A DNA stretch of 64,000 nucleotides, taken from Brugia malayi (taxonomy: Eukaryota; Nematoda; Chromadorea; Rhabditida; Onchocercidae). The position numbers were made by a program, and so were the translations under genes. The notes below the pieces were generated by a model. It made no database searches. It had not been told where the DNA came from and saw nothing but the letters and a program-made list of their open reading frames with translations. This document shows, piece by piece, positions 11,136-24,700 of the stretch; position 1 is the stretch's first letter, and the number at the start of each line of letters is the position of its first letter. The stretch lies in NCBI RefSeq assembly GCF_000002995.4, contig NW_025062479.1:1-64000 (forward strand), read 5' to 3'.

Positions 11136-12880
11136 CACCACTAAAATGTAGGTAATAATCATGGTTTGGAAGAGGGGGTCCCCTTTCACTAGTTTGAAAG
11201 GAGAACTCTATCACCAAGAAACCTAGGGATCAGGAAAAAAATTGCTGATGAAGTAAGAATGAGGGGGGTGCGTGCAGAATTTTCTACTGGTCTTAATTAC
11301 CCAACCAACAACATACTTTAGTAGAAGTGAGTGGGGAGAGAATGTGTAATCTTTGCATGTATACGCAAAAAAGGATGTTGTGTATCATTCATCGAGTAAC
11401 ACTCTTTTTCTGCTTTTTTGATCATAAAAAATTTCTAAATTCCAGTTTTACATACTGACAAACAGGATTTCAAATTCAACTAAATCTTAAATATCTATTT
11501 TCCTTTAAATTAATTGCTATTTTTAGCAAATTCAGCACTTAATAAAAATTAAAATTAAATTTTGAATTTTATAATGCATATAAAATAATCAGTTACGTTC
11601 AAAAAATGAATGTTTTTTTTAATGAATTGCTATTTTAAGTGCTTTTCACACCTAATTAAAATTAAATTTGATATTACTAGAATTTATTTCCTTGTTTAAT
11701 ATACAGAAATTCTTACAAATTGTAAGATTTAATTTGAAATAAAAAAAATTTTAATTCTAAAAATGAATTAAAACCGTTACCAGTTGAAATAACTACGCTA
11801 ATTAAATATTGTTCAAAACTTATTTATTAAAGTTTTTTTTATTGTTTAAACTATCAAATGATCACTTTATATATGACCAGCTCCGGTGCTATGCATATAA
11901 AATAGTTTATTAAATTTAAAAAACTTTTACAAATTGTCAATATCTTTTAATGGTGCATATATAAATTTGCAATTGAAATTAATTTTTTGGTCAAAATTAA
12001 ATTGAAATCTTTACTATTTGCAAATATTATTAATTTTAACATTGTAATTTTGCTCCAAAGTGAATTTACTAAACTTTCTTTGTGGCATAGATTATCAAAT
12101 ATCCGTAACAAAATGTTTGCAGATCAAGTACAATGCAAATTAAATAATAGATAAAGTTCAAAAATATGTATTTTTTTTTTTTATTAATTATATTTTTATG
12201 ACATTTTTGGCATTCAATTAAAACAGAATTTAGCAAAATTAAAAATTTTTCCGCATTAAATTAAAAAAGCTATTGATTTTCAGGCGACATTGCAAAAATT
12301 ATAAAAAAAAATAAAGCTATATATTACATTTTTTTAATTCTTCAGAGTTAAGGTTGTTTAGGTCACAGATATAATTGAAATCTTTGTAAATATGATGGAA
12401 TTTGTTAATGGTCGATCTTGGATTCAACAATAACAGAATTCTTTTGTTATTTACAGTGGTATCAAGCATATCAAAGGTCCTTCAGGAATTGATATTCCAT
12501 GAAAAATTGCTAGTTTATTATTCGTGTCACTTAAAAACTGTTTGTAATGAAAAATAAAATTTTGGGTTATGCAAAATGATGGGAAATAATCGAACTGGTT
12601 CCTTGAAAAGTATATTCATTTGTGTGTACTTTAGGCTTGCAAAACTGAGTTGGACTGATCGGTTTATTCCGGACCTAATTGGACTCTCTGTTTTGCTTTT
12701 AGTAAAAAATTTGAAAGAATTATCTTTTTTCAAGATTTAATGAAATTTGAGAGCAATCCACAAGTTTGAAAGGCAAGATGAGGCATCATGAAAATAACAT
12801 CGAAGTTTTAGATCCAAACAGGATTTGATTGTATTGATCCTGAAAAGTTTGTGCATCTGCGATTTGATTCATTTGAATAG

Positions 12881-13298
12881 CTGGACACACATTCGCAACA
12901 AGCATTGCTGATTGAGCTTGATCAATTATATGTGTCCGAATTGGTAAAAATCAGGTACGATTTTTAGTGTCTTACCTAATCATGCTGTACTAGATTTCAA
13001 GGCTTTCTTGTTGTCTTATGTCAGTCATTTTTGTGCTAAAAATTGCGTTTAAGTAATTTTGGATCAAATTTTCATGGATAAAAACTTTATTTCTTTCATG
13101 TAGTCACTTAAGTATTGTGTCGACTTACATGTAAATGTTTAAATTTTTACCATTTCCCATCATTTTGCATCATTACAGGAGCAAGAGCAACAATTGATCG
13201 ATTATCGTCGAAGAAGAAAAATTAAAGGTGAATTTGTTAAACCGATAAAGGAAACTTATGATTGCGTTGATTCGGATGATTACAGTTTAATTATATAG
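12881..13298 (+). other. Candidate exon pair inside the subtelomeric unit (copy 2)
   Basis: Same sequence as 4614-5031; exons would be 12881-12943 and 13179-13298. Both copies share the same flanking breaks, so the decay predates the duplication. Confidence 0.25.
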
Positions 13299-13940
13299 AA
13301 GATGCTGCAATAATTCACGGCGATGCTGGAAGTGATCAACACACAAGAAAAAAAAATCGAAAGGAAATTTAAAAAACTTCATGGATTCAAGAAGGGAAAG
13401 GATCTATAATATCTCAATGGAATCTAAGGCAAAATCAAGTTGTTATTTGTTACTTATCACTTTTATATATATATATATATATATGTAAAATTCCATGCTG
13501 TAGCCAACGGAAATTCAAAGAAAACAGAACCTGATCCTGTACTGGTAAGGCTTTTTCAATTCATTTACTATATCGTGCCATACCTTGTACCTTTATTTAC
13601 CAATACAGAGCCGTTTTAAAATTTACATCCAGTTTCACGCAGCTGTTCAAATTTTCAAAAAATGTCTTAACTTTAACAACATTGCACCACTTTATAACAA
13701 ATAAAACATTTTATAAGTTTTTTAGAACGAAAAAGTGCCAAATTATGATTTTTTTTAATGCAAAAAACAACTGTAAATATGTAAGTTTTAATATAATTTT
13801 ATTTAAAAAATGAATTTTACTTACTGATTCGAGCACTAAAACAATTGAAATCTCCCAGTCCATATAAATATTAGATATTAGAAACAATAAATTTGGTAAA
13901 TGATTTCATAAATTCGGTAAATGATTTCAAAATCCTGGCT

Positions 13941-14480
13941 ATGCAAAATTAAAGTCCCTTTTTATTACATAAATATTTGAACCTATTGAGCATCTTGATT
14001 GACAATATATTTTTGGTCGATATGATCTTTCTTCTTCTCGCAAATTGTTTCTGGCAATTATAAGTGTAAAATAGTTGAAATATAATTTTGAAATGATTAT
14101 ACAGTAATGAAATGATTAGCTTTCAAATTTTTTAAACACAAATTAGACAACAAACTGATGAGGAATCGATGTAATTTTAATATCGCAAATGAATTTTACT
14201 TATTCGTTTGAGCACTAAAACGATTCAAAATCCTGATGACTAATACTGATATCAGCTAAATTTCAGCTTTGATTCTTGTCCATTAAGATATATAATATGT
14301 GCATTGCGAATCATTTCGTTTGGATTCATTACTGTGTGTTCGCTTCAAAGTTATATTTTAAGTAATTTACACTTATAATTGCCAAAAACAATTTTTGAAA
14401 AGAAGGAAGATCATATCGACCCAAAATATACTCTCAATCAAAATGTTCAATAAATTGAAATATTTATGTGATGCAAAATA
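13941..14480. mobile_element. Foldback/MITE-like element with long imperfect inverted repeats
   Basis: The left arm (about 13941-14071) and right arm (about 14364-14480) are imperfect inverted copies. Each carries the order ...aaatatttgaa..attga.cat.ttgattga..., then ggtcgatatgatctt, then aattgttt.tggcaatta, then agtgtaaa, read from opposite strands. The ~290-bp centre holds no ORF. A third arm-like copy with part of the centre lies at 14881-15150. No transposase is present, so a non-autonomous element is inferred; target-site duplications were not identified. Copy 1 of the big duplication stops inside the left arm. Confidence 0.55.
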
Positions 14481-14880
14481 AATTTCATTCTGCTACCCTT
14501 TCTGCATCTTGAAATCCATATTTTTACCAATATTATTGTCACTGTGTTAAAAGGTATGGAACCAATCATTTCATTATCATCTCAAGGTTTCAAAATATTA
14601 CTTGGATATTTTACAACCATAGCTGTCAAAACCAGAAGAGGAAAGATCACATCGATTTGAAATGGAACGTCAAGCACATTGCTAAATAAGTCTGAAATAA
14701 TTTTATAATGCAGAGAAAATCTAAATTTGATTACCGGGTTTCCAAATCTCATATTTTTACCAAATTCACTGTCAAAAATAACTGAAAATAATGCTAGCTG
14801 AAAGAAATATATAGATTTTAAGATGCAGGAGAGATAGCAGAATCAAATTTATTTTGCATTAAATAAATATTTGAACTTAT

Positions 14881-15150
14881 TGAATTTTGCATTAAATAAA
14901 TATTTGAACTTATTGAACATTTTGTTTGACAGTCTTCCTTCTTCTCGAAAATTGTTTTTGGCAATTATCAGTGTAAATTAACATACAATTTCGATGTGTA
15001 ATGAAGTGATTAACTTTTACATCTTACCTTTTTTAATTTGTGTTTAAAATACAAATCAAACCGATGAGGAATCGATGTAATTTCAATATCGCAAATGAGC
15101 TTTACTTGTTTGCTTGAGCCTTAAAATGGTTGAAATTCCTCAGTTAATAC
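14881..15150. repeat. Diverged partial copy of the foldback element
   Basis: Repeats the left arm (ataaatatttgaacttattg..., then ctt.cttctcgaaaattgtttttggcaatta) and part of the centre (gatgaggaatcgatgtaatt, tatcgcaaatga.ttttact, tttgagc..taaaa) of 13941-14230 in the same orientation, with many substitutions. Confidence 0.6.
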
Positions 15151-15340
15151 CATTTTTTATGATAATAAAACTTGGTAAAAATAAGGCTTTCAAAACACCA
15201 GCAAGGTAGGAAAATTAAATTTGTTTTGCAATATATAAATATGTGAACTTATTCAACATTTTTTAAAGTTATTCCATTTAATCTTGATTTTATTAGATAA
15301 AATTACGTGTATCCAAAATTAAAAATTTTTTTAGCATTAA

Positions 15341-15595
15341 ATTTACAAAAACTTTTATAAATTATCAAAATTTCTTAAAGGTTCATACATAAATTTGTAA
15401 CTAAAATTAATTTTATGGTGGAAATTTAATTCAAATCTTTACTAATTGCAAATTTTATTAATTTTAACATTGTAATTTTGCTCCAAAGTGAATTTATTAA
15501 ACTTTCTTTTTGGCATAGATTATCAAATACCTTGACAAAATATTTGCAGACCAAGCACAATGCAAATTAAATATTAAATAAAGTTCACCTGAACT
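15341..15595. repeat. Diverged copy of 3651-3898
   Basis: Shares long matching stretches with 3651-3898 and 11917-12166, such as ttaacattgtaattttgctc and ggcatagattatcaaata, but with about 10-15 percent difference. It is an older, dispersed piece of the subtelomeric unit and marks the inner edge of the repeat-rich zone. Confidence 0.75.
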
Positions 15596-15599
15596 GAAA

Positions 15600-18500
15600 T
15601 GAGAGAGAAACTCAACAAAGCAGTTGATCGCAGTTGTTTAATAAAGTATTTGATCAATTATAGGATGCTCAAACGATACTCACAAATTTAAGCTTTCGTC
15701 GAGAGATGTTTTTGATAGATTTATAAATTTTTTGAGCTCAGAATGTTAAACATTCTCATTTCATCATTCTTTAAGCGATATTTAGCAGGCATTGGTGATT
15801 TTTTTTTTTTTTTTTTGCTTTAATAATACTTCCAGCTATTAGAACAATGAATTGTCGAATTAATAGGACGTTTACAGATTATTTTAAATTTTTTTCATCA
15901 AATCTTGATAAGAAAATTGTTTCCTGTTCTTATCTGAATGAAATACTGAGCAGACGATTTTTTTTAAGTGGAAAATTTTTTCAAAATTTGAACTGTTTAG
16001 CAGGGGAAGACTTGCTATCGAAAGTAACTCTAATGCATGCCGAATAAATGAGAGCGTAAAGGGAATTTTTGATGTAACGAACTGTGCAGTGGCAGATTTC
16101 ATATCGTAATAAACATATAACATTTGCACAACCGATAAAAGAGAAAAAATTTGCATAAACTAGAAAAATTTGACCAAAAATATATATTAGGGTTCATCCA
16201 TTACTTGATTCTTTTCATTACTAAATCCGATCATTTCATTCTTTAATTTCACCGGATGTAATAACTTTGCATTTGTAAACTAAGAATAAGCCAAATTTCA
16301 AAAAATTTTTCCAGCATGTAAACATGCTTGTTGGACTAATGCATCTTGCGATAAAGGAAGGACGATATTTTGGTGCTAAATTCGTATGATGAAATTAGTT
16401 GATGAATTTAGAATGGAATTTGTGGTAAAGCGACAAGATGCTTCCCCGAAAGACCGCACACGAAGTTCAACTTTTGAATGTATGAGAATTGCCTACGACC
16501 ACCCACGATGTTTGCCCATTCTGCGTAATACAATTGAACATGCTAACATATTCTCATATACTACTTACTATTCTAGCAATTTCTGATCGTCATTTCAAAT
16601 GATATTTCAATCATTAAATTTCACATTTTTGAATTTCAAATGAAATTCCGTAATTCCGTACCACGCAAAAACTTTTTTAAATTCGAAATTACTCGTTGCA
16701 AAATTTAGTCACTTCTATTAAAAATATTCCTTTTTTTTGCAAAAAAAGTTAAAATTTTATGTCTTCATCCTTTTTTTTGTTTTTTATGGAATTTCATAAA
16801 AATATTATTGCATTATCGCTTAAAAAGACCTTAATACCACAATAATTCACAACCACTTTGCATTTCATTGCAAATTTCAGCAAGTAACAGCCAGCAAGTT
16901 CCACTGTTTCTATATAAAGTACAAATGAACTCAAATGTCTCGTTTACTTTCTTGTCTTTTTTTTTTTTGAATGTCTTCTAACACTTTTAAGCAAATACAA
17001 TCTAATGTTATTGGTCAACCTATCTATCATATGTAATAGTTACATTTCTGACATTCAACCTATTTTCCATAAAATATTACAGCTGATGGAAAATTTTCAT
17101 TACAAACTTCCGCGTATCTCTGCCGTTCGAATGTTTCAAATGCATCAAAGATGGAATTTTAGACTTTTAACATTCAATGCATATAAAAGTTAACTCTTTT
17201 TCTCTGAAAAGGAGAGTATTTCTTAAATTTCGTGTTGGTTTCATACAATGATTTTCAGAAAAATGTCTTTGAAAAGTACAGAAACAAAAATGAGATTTAG
17301 CAAATTATATAACGCTTTATGAACATTTCAAATTGCTTTCTAAGCCAATTCTATTCTTTTGGGGAAGTAAGAGATGAAAATCACACTATATTTTGACGGT
17401 GTTTTCATGATACTCTCGATAAAGTCAATCACGTTACTGACTTCCGGTACACAACATTATGCCAGAAACTAGACATGCTGACTAAATTATCGACAATTGC
17501 TATATATTTTCGTCTCATTGCTTTAATTCTGCATTACTCATTTATGTTCATTCCCAATACTAATTAAAATAATTTCGTTGGCTATGATAACAACTTTTTG
17601 ATACTTTGGGATTATGTCAAATGAACTGAATTAGCAAAACCACTACCACTGTGGCCGTTTAAATAATATAATGGATTCTAGGTATTACCACCGAAACTCA
17701 TTAGTAGACGTTTTTGTACACATTGGAATTTGTGCGTGCATTAGTTGAAAGAGATTTTCAACTTCTAAACTCCATCCTACAATATAATATCCTTTTCTGA
17801 ATCAGTGAAATGACTGCATATTTAAAATAGTTGATTCACCACATTTACATAGCCAAAATGAACTTAAATTCTAGCAGAAACTATCAAACATAAGTATTCC
17901 GGCAAAGGCTATGAATTTGGCGGACTCTAAACATGATGTAAAAACAGAACAAAGCTTTATAACACATACAGCAGTGATGTAACAGATGAAAAGAACTGAA
18001 ATGAAGCGACAAAACATTCACAACGTAGCAAGTGGAAAAATGTTGAATGACCAAATGCAAACAACAATAAATGGAACTTCTGAAGACTTGGATTTTCTTT
18101 AAGTTAATAAGTTATCATTTAAAAAGAGAGGTTAAAATGAGTCCGCCATGTCACATAACTAAACTGTAAAGAAAAATTACCCTCCAAACATCTTTTAAAT
18201 ATCTAACCTGTTGGAAAACGAATTTTAATTTCCGCGACTCAATCAATCCAGAACAGGTTATGCATGAATTCATTTAGAAAAAAAGACTAATAAAAAAACT
18301 TTAATTATGAAATAAAAGCAATTTCACATGCATATATCATTTATAAATGACGAACACATAACATAGCAAAATTCGACGGATATAAGTTAAGACAATCAAA
18401 TATTTAAATCTTGGAAACATTTTTTCTTACAATCAATTTCACAGATACAAAAATAATGCGTGAAATATTCTGTAAACAAAAAAAAACAATCACTTATTTA

Positions 18501-18878
18501 TCTCGAACACAGTACGCTTCCGTATTTTAACTGCATGCAAATGAAAATATATGACCAGTATAATGTATTTGTTTTCAGTTCGAGAGAATTGTAATGTGAA
18601 TCATCAAATAAAATCATTTCGTTCACCTTTTAGACTTATGGTAATCAAATAAGTAACAAAAGAAAATAAGTTTCACGATCCACACATTGTACGAGTAGTA
18701 GATTATAAAAGGATAAAATTCGTAATACTTACACAAATATTAACAGTCCGCATGTGATACGTATAAGGCAATCTATCTGCTTCCGTCAAGCCAACGAAAA
18801 TCGTACAAAGAATGAAGACAAAAAATAACTGTATGATAACACAAATAATATTACAAATAATTAATAACCGTACGTACG
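15600..18878. other. Transition zone, no supported gene
   Basis: Moderately AT-rich DNA between the repeats and the first gene. Open frames at 15847-16047, 16386-16586 and 17005-17193 (+) are short, resemble nothing I recognise and lack consistent splice partners. A cysteine-rich terminal-exon-like stretch is at 16315-16379. The stretch 18727-18815 is open on the minus strand with a good donor, but lies downstream of the GOLGA7 stop and is probably 3' UTR. Confidence 0.5.
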
Positions 18879-20446
18879 CTACTTTGTTCCATCCAATCCT
18901 AAAGCATAGTTTGCTTCTGGAATTACATCAGCCTGATGTAATGATGGTGATGTTTGTATTAAACTAAGCTCGAACTGAAACATCGCTTGATTTTTAGTTC
19001 AAATATTTTTTTATGGAGTTTGATGAAGTAACATCATATCTCTATTTCAAAAATTAACCACTTTCAAGCGCATTCTGATATAGATGAGGTCCTGAGAACA
19101 GATTAAAATTCTTTCCACTGAAATCATGAAACAAAAACCATAATAAACCCGATTTTGTCTTTACTTATTGCGAAATAAAGAATACACAACTTGGAATTTT
19201 GGAATTTTTGAAGTCCCATAAGGAAAAAAAAAAAATCGCACCTATTCTCTTCGCATATTAAATTTACGTAAGTCCCAAAGAATTGCAATTTATGCCTTAA
19301 ACTCATTTCATTTTCAAATTTATGAAATAATAAATGCTTGTTCCTGAAACTGGCTGCAAAACCCAGAAGTTTACCGGTCTTCCTGACAAATGTCACTCAT
19401 ATGAACTTGTCACTTTCAACGATGATTTTTCCAATCGCTATCGCTACCCCAAATTCACTTTCATTATGAGTTGTGCTTCTGAAACTTCTATGGCATTTGC
19501 AGCTCTATGGTATACTTATTAATTTTATAATATCAAAACTTTAAATCAGTGGTATCTTACCACACGAAGACCACGCTGAATGGGATCCGTCAAATGTACA
19601 CCTGATGGAAGGTAAACATTCGTATTTTGCTCTGCCAAAAATCGATTAATTTCCATTAATGACTTCTCGTATTGTGTCTGCATGTAAACATTTGTTAAAA
19701 CATACGAAAATTATTTAAAGAACAAAACGAAGTTCAAGAAAAAAACTAGATTAAATTTGGATTCTGTGGACCTTTATAAAAAAGGAAAATTCATAACTAA
19801 TTCACTACAAAATCTAAAGCTAAGCATCATTTCGGAATTTCAGAACATATGTTAGTTACTTCATCTTCTCACTTTATCACACTCACGGAATGTTTTCATA
19901 AAACTTCGTGGTCTTCCTTCATTTAAAACGAAAATGTAGAACACAAAAAATAAACCTTTACGAAAAGCCTAGAAATGTAGCATGAAAGGCATCCGGTTAA
20001 CGTTTCGAGTATCGTTCCGCAACAAACTTGTTCAGCCTTAGTGTAGTACGAATTCAACGTCGTAATTGTATATGCCCACGCTTGTTCACTGATCTAAAAA
20101 AAATCTGCATTTTCTCTTCACTAAATCAATTAATGAAAGATGGCTTATTCCATTTGAATACAATGTTCTTTGTCATAAGAATTTAATTTCATTTCAATTT
20201 TTTGACAGCAGTGATTCAAGACTTCAACTTGAGATGAGTGCAGCAAAGGAAAAGAAGGACACGAGAATTGACTATTCGTTCATTTTAAAACTTCCAACAA
20301 TATTATCAAATACTTGCCTTCCCTTCAAGCGCAACCGGAAACGTAGTTTCAAATTGGACACCAAGCCCTTTTGAGTAGTCACGTTGGACAAAAATTTTAT
20401 TGCATGTATTCAATAGAACGCGTACTTCGTCAGCTCGTGAATTCAT
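18879..20446 (-). CDS. GOLGA7: Golgin subfamily A member 7 / ERF4-family palmitoyltransferase subunit
   Basis: Four exons (20446-20318, 20093-19956, 19677-19561, 18974-18879) encode 159 residues, close to the usual 130-160 of the family. Known role of the family: non-catalytic partner that stabilises DHHC9-type protein S-palmitoyltransferases on the Golgi, which palmitoylate Ras-like GTPases. Recognised by the family signature VQRDYSKG near residue 20, the helix LNSYYTKAEQ near 56, the TGCLSC motif (Cys78 and Cys81, matching the two palmitoylated cysteines of the mammalian protein) and LTDPIQRGLRV near 118-128. The C-terminal tail is divergent. The start follows VRVLLNT, as in longer isoforms; a three-codon upstream ORF (ATG GAA GGA TGA) overlaps it. 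Intron 1 uses a GC donor (AAG|GCAAGT). All phases are 0. No neighbour suggests an operon. Confidence 0.93.
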
Positions 20447-21755
20447 CCTTCCATTAGTTTAGCTGTCACCGGAAATACATACGTACATTATCAAATTGTT
20501 ACTTCTCAACACTGAGCATAAACGTCAACAGACACGTCGGAAAATGTTGAAGTGAATTCGAAAAATTGAAAGAAATTAACATGGTTCCTTCAAGAATTCT
20601 TCTAAATCATCAAATAAGTCCTTCAGCAATCGTCCTGAAGTTCATCAAATGCGTAATCCAGACGAAACCTGAATGTTTCGCCACAACCAACACTCATCAA
20701 ATAAACACTATCCTGGTCTTACCATCCCTTCCTAATTTCTCTCATTTCACACACTCTCAAAATTGTTTGTTTCTTTACCCCTTACTCTTTCTCATTTGTT
20801 GATATATTTGATAACATGAAAGACATAAACTGTGTTTTCTTATCCCTCTAAATTTGATTGACCTTTTGACATATTACGAATTCGCGGGGTCATTATTTGG
20901 TGGAAGCAGTTCGTTTGCATCTTGGATTTTTTGGTAATGTTATTTGATGCAAATTAGTGCAAAAAATGCTACAACTCAAATTATCATATACAAAATGATT
21001 AATTATCCGTAATATTTTGAACATCTTTGACATAAGATAAATTAAGAACAAGGATTTCACCTTTATCTCTAGAATTCAAGAATTAAGTTTAAGTGGAAAT
21101 AATTTTTTATTACATAAATACAAATTGCAATCAGTTTGTTCAACTATTTCGTCTATTACATTAGAAATATTGATGTATTGGGATTGTCATGTTACTATAC
21201 GTGATCCGTTCTTCTGTTCATATGAATCAATTCTCTTATCATATTGATACACGTTACGTTCTATTGTTGATGTTATTACAAATACATATATATATAATTT
21301 AAGTTTTTTCGTAAGTTTAAATTCTACCACTAATATCACCGTCATGTTGAAATTAAAATTTAACATTTTGTTTAATTTTTCTAACCTACTATCGTACTGT
21401 ATAACCTTATAAACCGATATATGACAGTATCTTTGTACCTTCCGGAAACATAAAACTTATTTACCTGGAATTCATTCGGTGAGATATTCATTGTCGAGAA
21501 ATTTAAATTAAATAATAATTAAATATTGTTACGAGAGATATTTCAAGTTGGCATTTTTTTTTCTTTTTTTGATTTTAATGAATTATCGTAATCTACCAGG
21601 ATTTATCCTTTCGAGTTGTTTCAGAAGGAAAAAAAACTTAGAAACAAATTTTCTTAAAAGTTTCCTAAAAGTTCATAAAACGAAAAAAGTGCTGTTTTGT
21701 TATTATTATTTGTGGTATTAACAAGTAATCCTCTAATTTAATTCCATGTCATTCT

Positions 21756-21789
<34 letters not shown>

Positions 21790-24700
21790 CGATTAAACTA
21801 TTAATTAATTATAATACTACCTTTATTTTGCTGTTACACAGAAGAGTGTCGATAATCTTGGTAAAAAACAAACCTCTGAACAGGCATTCAGCAGATTATC
21901 TCAGATCTTCAAAATTTTACCTAACTAACAATCTAATCATTAAAAGTGGCAAAAGTAAAAGAAAAGAAAGAACTTTGGTGTAATTAAGGTTTTATCATTT
22001 CCAGAATACGTGTCTAGTATAATTTTAAAGCTGTCAATTTTGAACTGATGATTTGTCGTTCGGTTAACACAAATTTTCCTGTAATATCCAACATGATGAA
22101 CTGTTATCCGTGAACTGTTGACAAAAAAACCTGTTAAATTACATTTATATAATTTTCAGAGGAATTTTAAGACGACATTAATGCTTTGATTATTATTTTT
22201 GGTCGAAATAAATTTCATAATGATAGACAACAGCAGATAACAAAAGTTTTTGGCGATTTTTATACGAATTGTATAAGAATTAATTAAAAGTAGTCAATAA
22301 GACTAAAAGAAGAGAATGTTGTAAAAACGGAAAATGATTGAAGCGCTATTTATTATTTAGAATTACATGAAATACTTATTTTTTGCTGAATCATTTAATT
22401 GAAAAATGCTTTTAAAAAAAATTAAATCCATTTTGTATCAGTCACATTGCATTTGTGTAAGATAAATTTTCATCTTATTAGCATTGCTATTTTATTATCG
22501 CACCAATTAAACTGAGATAAATGAATTTTGATTCTATATGGGATGAATTCTTCAAACAATTTTAGCATTTAACGTTTCTATTAGCGAATGATAAATTATT
22601 AAAAAATAAGAGTTATATATTTCATACTGCAGAAAGATGATAAGTAAAAATATGACATTAATTCAGTTTTTTTTGATTCAATTAATTTCAAAGTTGAAGT
22701 GAATTTTAAAAAATTATAGGAAATTGTTGAAACAAAAATTAACAGATAAAAAACCAGCCATAATTGTTTATCCACAAATGCTTATCCATTAATTATTTTT
22801 ATCACCATTATTTGTGAATTGAGTAATCCTGCATTAGTTATTTTGCCAATTAAATTTTTTTTTTTTTTTTTTGTTTCTTTTTGTTCACAAAAAATAATAT
22901 TTCAAAAATCTCTAAGATAATACTATGCAATAAAAAATATGTAACATTTTTATTAAATTATTCTTTTCTTTTTTCAATTTTTTCTAAAAAAGAAGTTCAT
23001 AAATTTTTGAAAATTTTTTCATGCCTTCTTTTTACAATTTTATTATTAAATATTTAAATTTCAAAGTAAGAAACATGTTACATATTATAGTCGAAAGCAA
23101 ATCTCCATAAGCAAATTGCGCTAGAAAAAAAATTTTTTTCTTTTTTTTTTAGCTTAGTATGTAAATATGTAATTAATTAAAATTCTACTTACGATTAGGA
23201 GTTGATTTATCATTTACAAAACGCATAATATTAAAGCAATTAAAAATCTCTTTGATATGTATAATCAGCAAAATTATGCTGTTGTAATGGGAAGATATTA
23301 CAGCAATGATAAAAAACTTTTCAGTATAAAAAAATTCTGAAATGCTAAAATTTATTGTAATTGTTAAATGGTAATAATGGACAATTTAAAAAAAAAAAAA
23401 ATATTTTCAATTTCTTTCACTACATATGCTAGATGTTATATCAATTTTAAATTAAATCATATAAAATATGCTTGTTGCATTTATATCGTTGATGAAATCA
23501 AAAAAAAAAAAATTCTTCTAATAATTTACCAAATAATTAAAACAAAAAATTTATTTCATTATTTTTTTTTTTCAATTCATATTTTCCATAATTCTTCCTA
23601 TTTTGTTATTTTATATAAAACAAATGAAATAACAAAAAAAACAAACAATTTAAAAAATGAAACTTTTGCATCAGTTAAAATAATTGCAAATAAATATCAT
23701 GCAAATGCAACTTTCATATTACAATGCAATCATATTTTGTCGTGAAGTGGAATAAAAGTTATGAAAAAGTTAGCAAAAAAAAAAAAAAAAACTGTTACAC
23801 CTTATAACATTTTAATTTGACTATAATATTTGAAATTTCCTTTTTTTTCCTTTTTCAATTTTTTCATCCATTTATATCTGATTGAAAATTCACAACTTTA
23901 TTCTTTACTCTTTTTTCACTTACACTTTTCTCTTTTCTTTCAATTTTTCTCGCGTATTTCTTTTTCTTAACTGATTCTAAAATTTAAAAATGTTACTGTA
24001 CGTATAAAAATATGATAGTAAAGTGATCGATGATTTAATTTATTTTTTAAAAGCTGTTAATAACAGCCAATTTCATAAATGTTGGATGAATTACACATTT
24101 TTTTTTAGTTATCATCTAATTGGCTAGAATTATTTATGTTGATGGAGTAATAACTAAAAAGTAACTTCTTCAATTTGTTGTACTATCAGTAGTAATCATC
24201 AAGTAAAGAATAATTTTTTAAGCTTCATATATCATACAAAATAATACAATAAAACTTTTTTTCTTATTGACATTAATTTTTTTTTTTAAATTTTTCAATT
24301 TTTTGCACATTTCAGATTAATTATTTATTTGTGACATTGTAAAATCAAATATGATAAAGCTTCTTGCATTAGCCAAATAAGAAAATTAACAGTAAAAAAT
24401 AATAAGATTGCATGAAAGCAATTAGAGTATTTATGGAAGTTAAGAAATAATAAAGTGTTTAATTTCTTTCAGTACTTCATACTTTCATTTTGGTATTATC
24501 ATATGTCTTATTTGATGTTTATAGAAGTTGAAAATTTATTGAAATTAATAAACTTGCAAAAAAAAAAAAAGAAAGAGATAAAACGAAAAATAATAAGTCA
24601 TTAATTTATGAATAATTATTGCCAATGTTATCATTAATGGGAATGAAACGTAAAACAATGGAGTACCAATGCATTTAAAATTAACTAATGAATTTAAAAA

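Larger units (their letters stand above)
8261..14012. repeat. Subtelomeric higher-order unit, copy 2
   Basis: Direct repeat of 1-5745 in the same orientation. It starts inside the 15-bp minisatellite and ends at 14012, where copy 2 runs on into the complete foldback element while copy 1 diverges. The start-to-start period is 8260 bp, so array plus tail plus unit form a higher-order tandem repeat. The near absence of substitutions means a very recent duplication, gene conversion, or an assembly duplication. Confidence 0.95.

Noticed and set aside
18727..18815. Minus-strand exon-like stretch with a good donor
   Set aside because: Lies after the GOLGA7 stop and has no acceptor partner in phase; more likely 3' UTR.
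23368..23745. 125-codon ORF
   Set aside because: Low-complexity Asn/Lys/Ile/Phe composition explained by AT-rich DNA; no homology or splice context.
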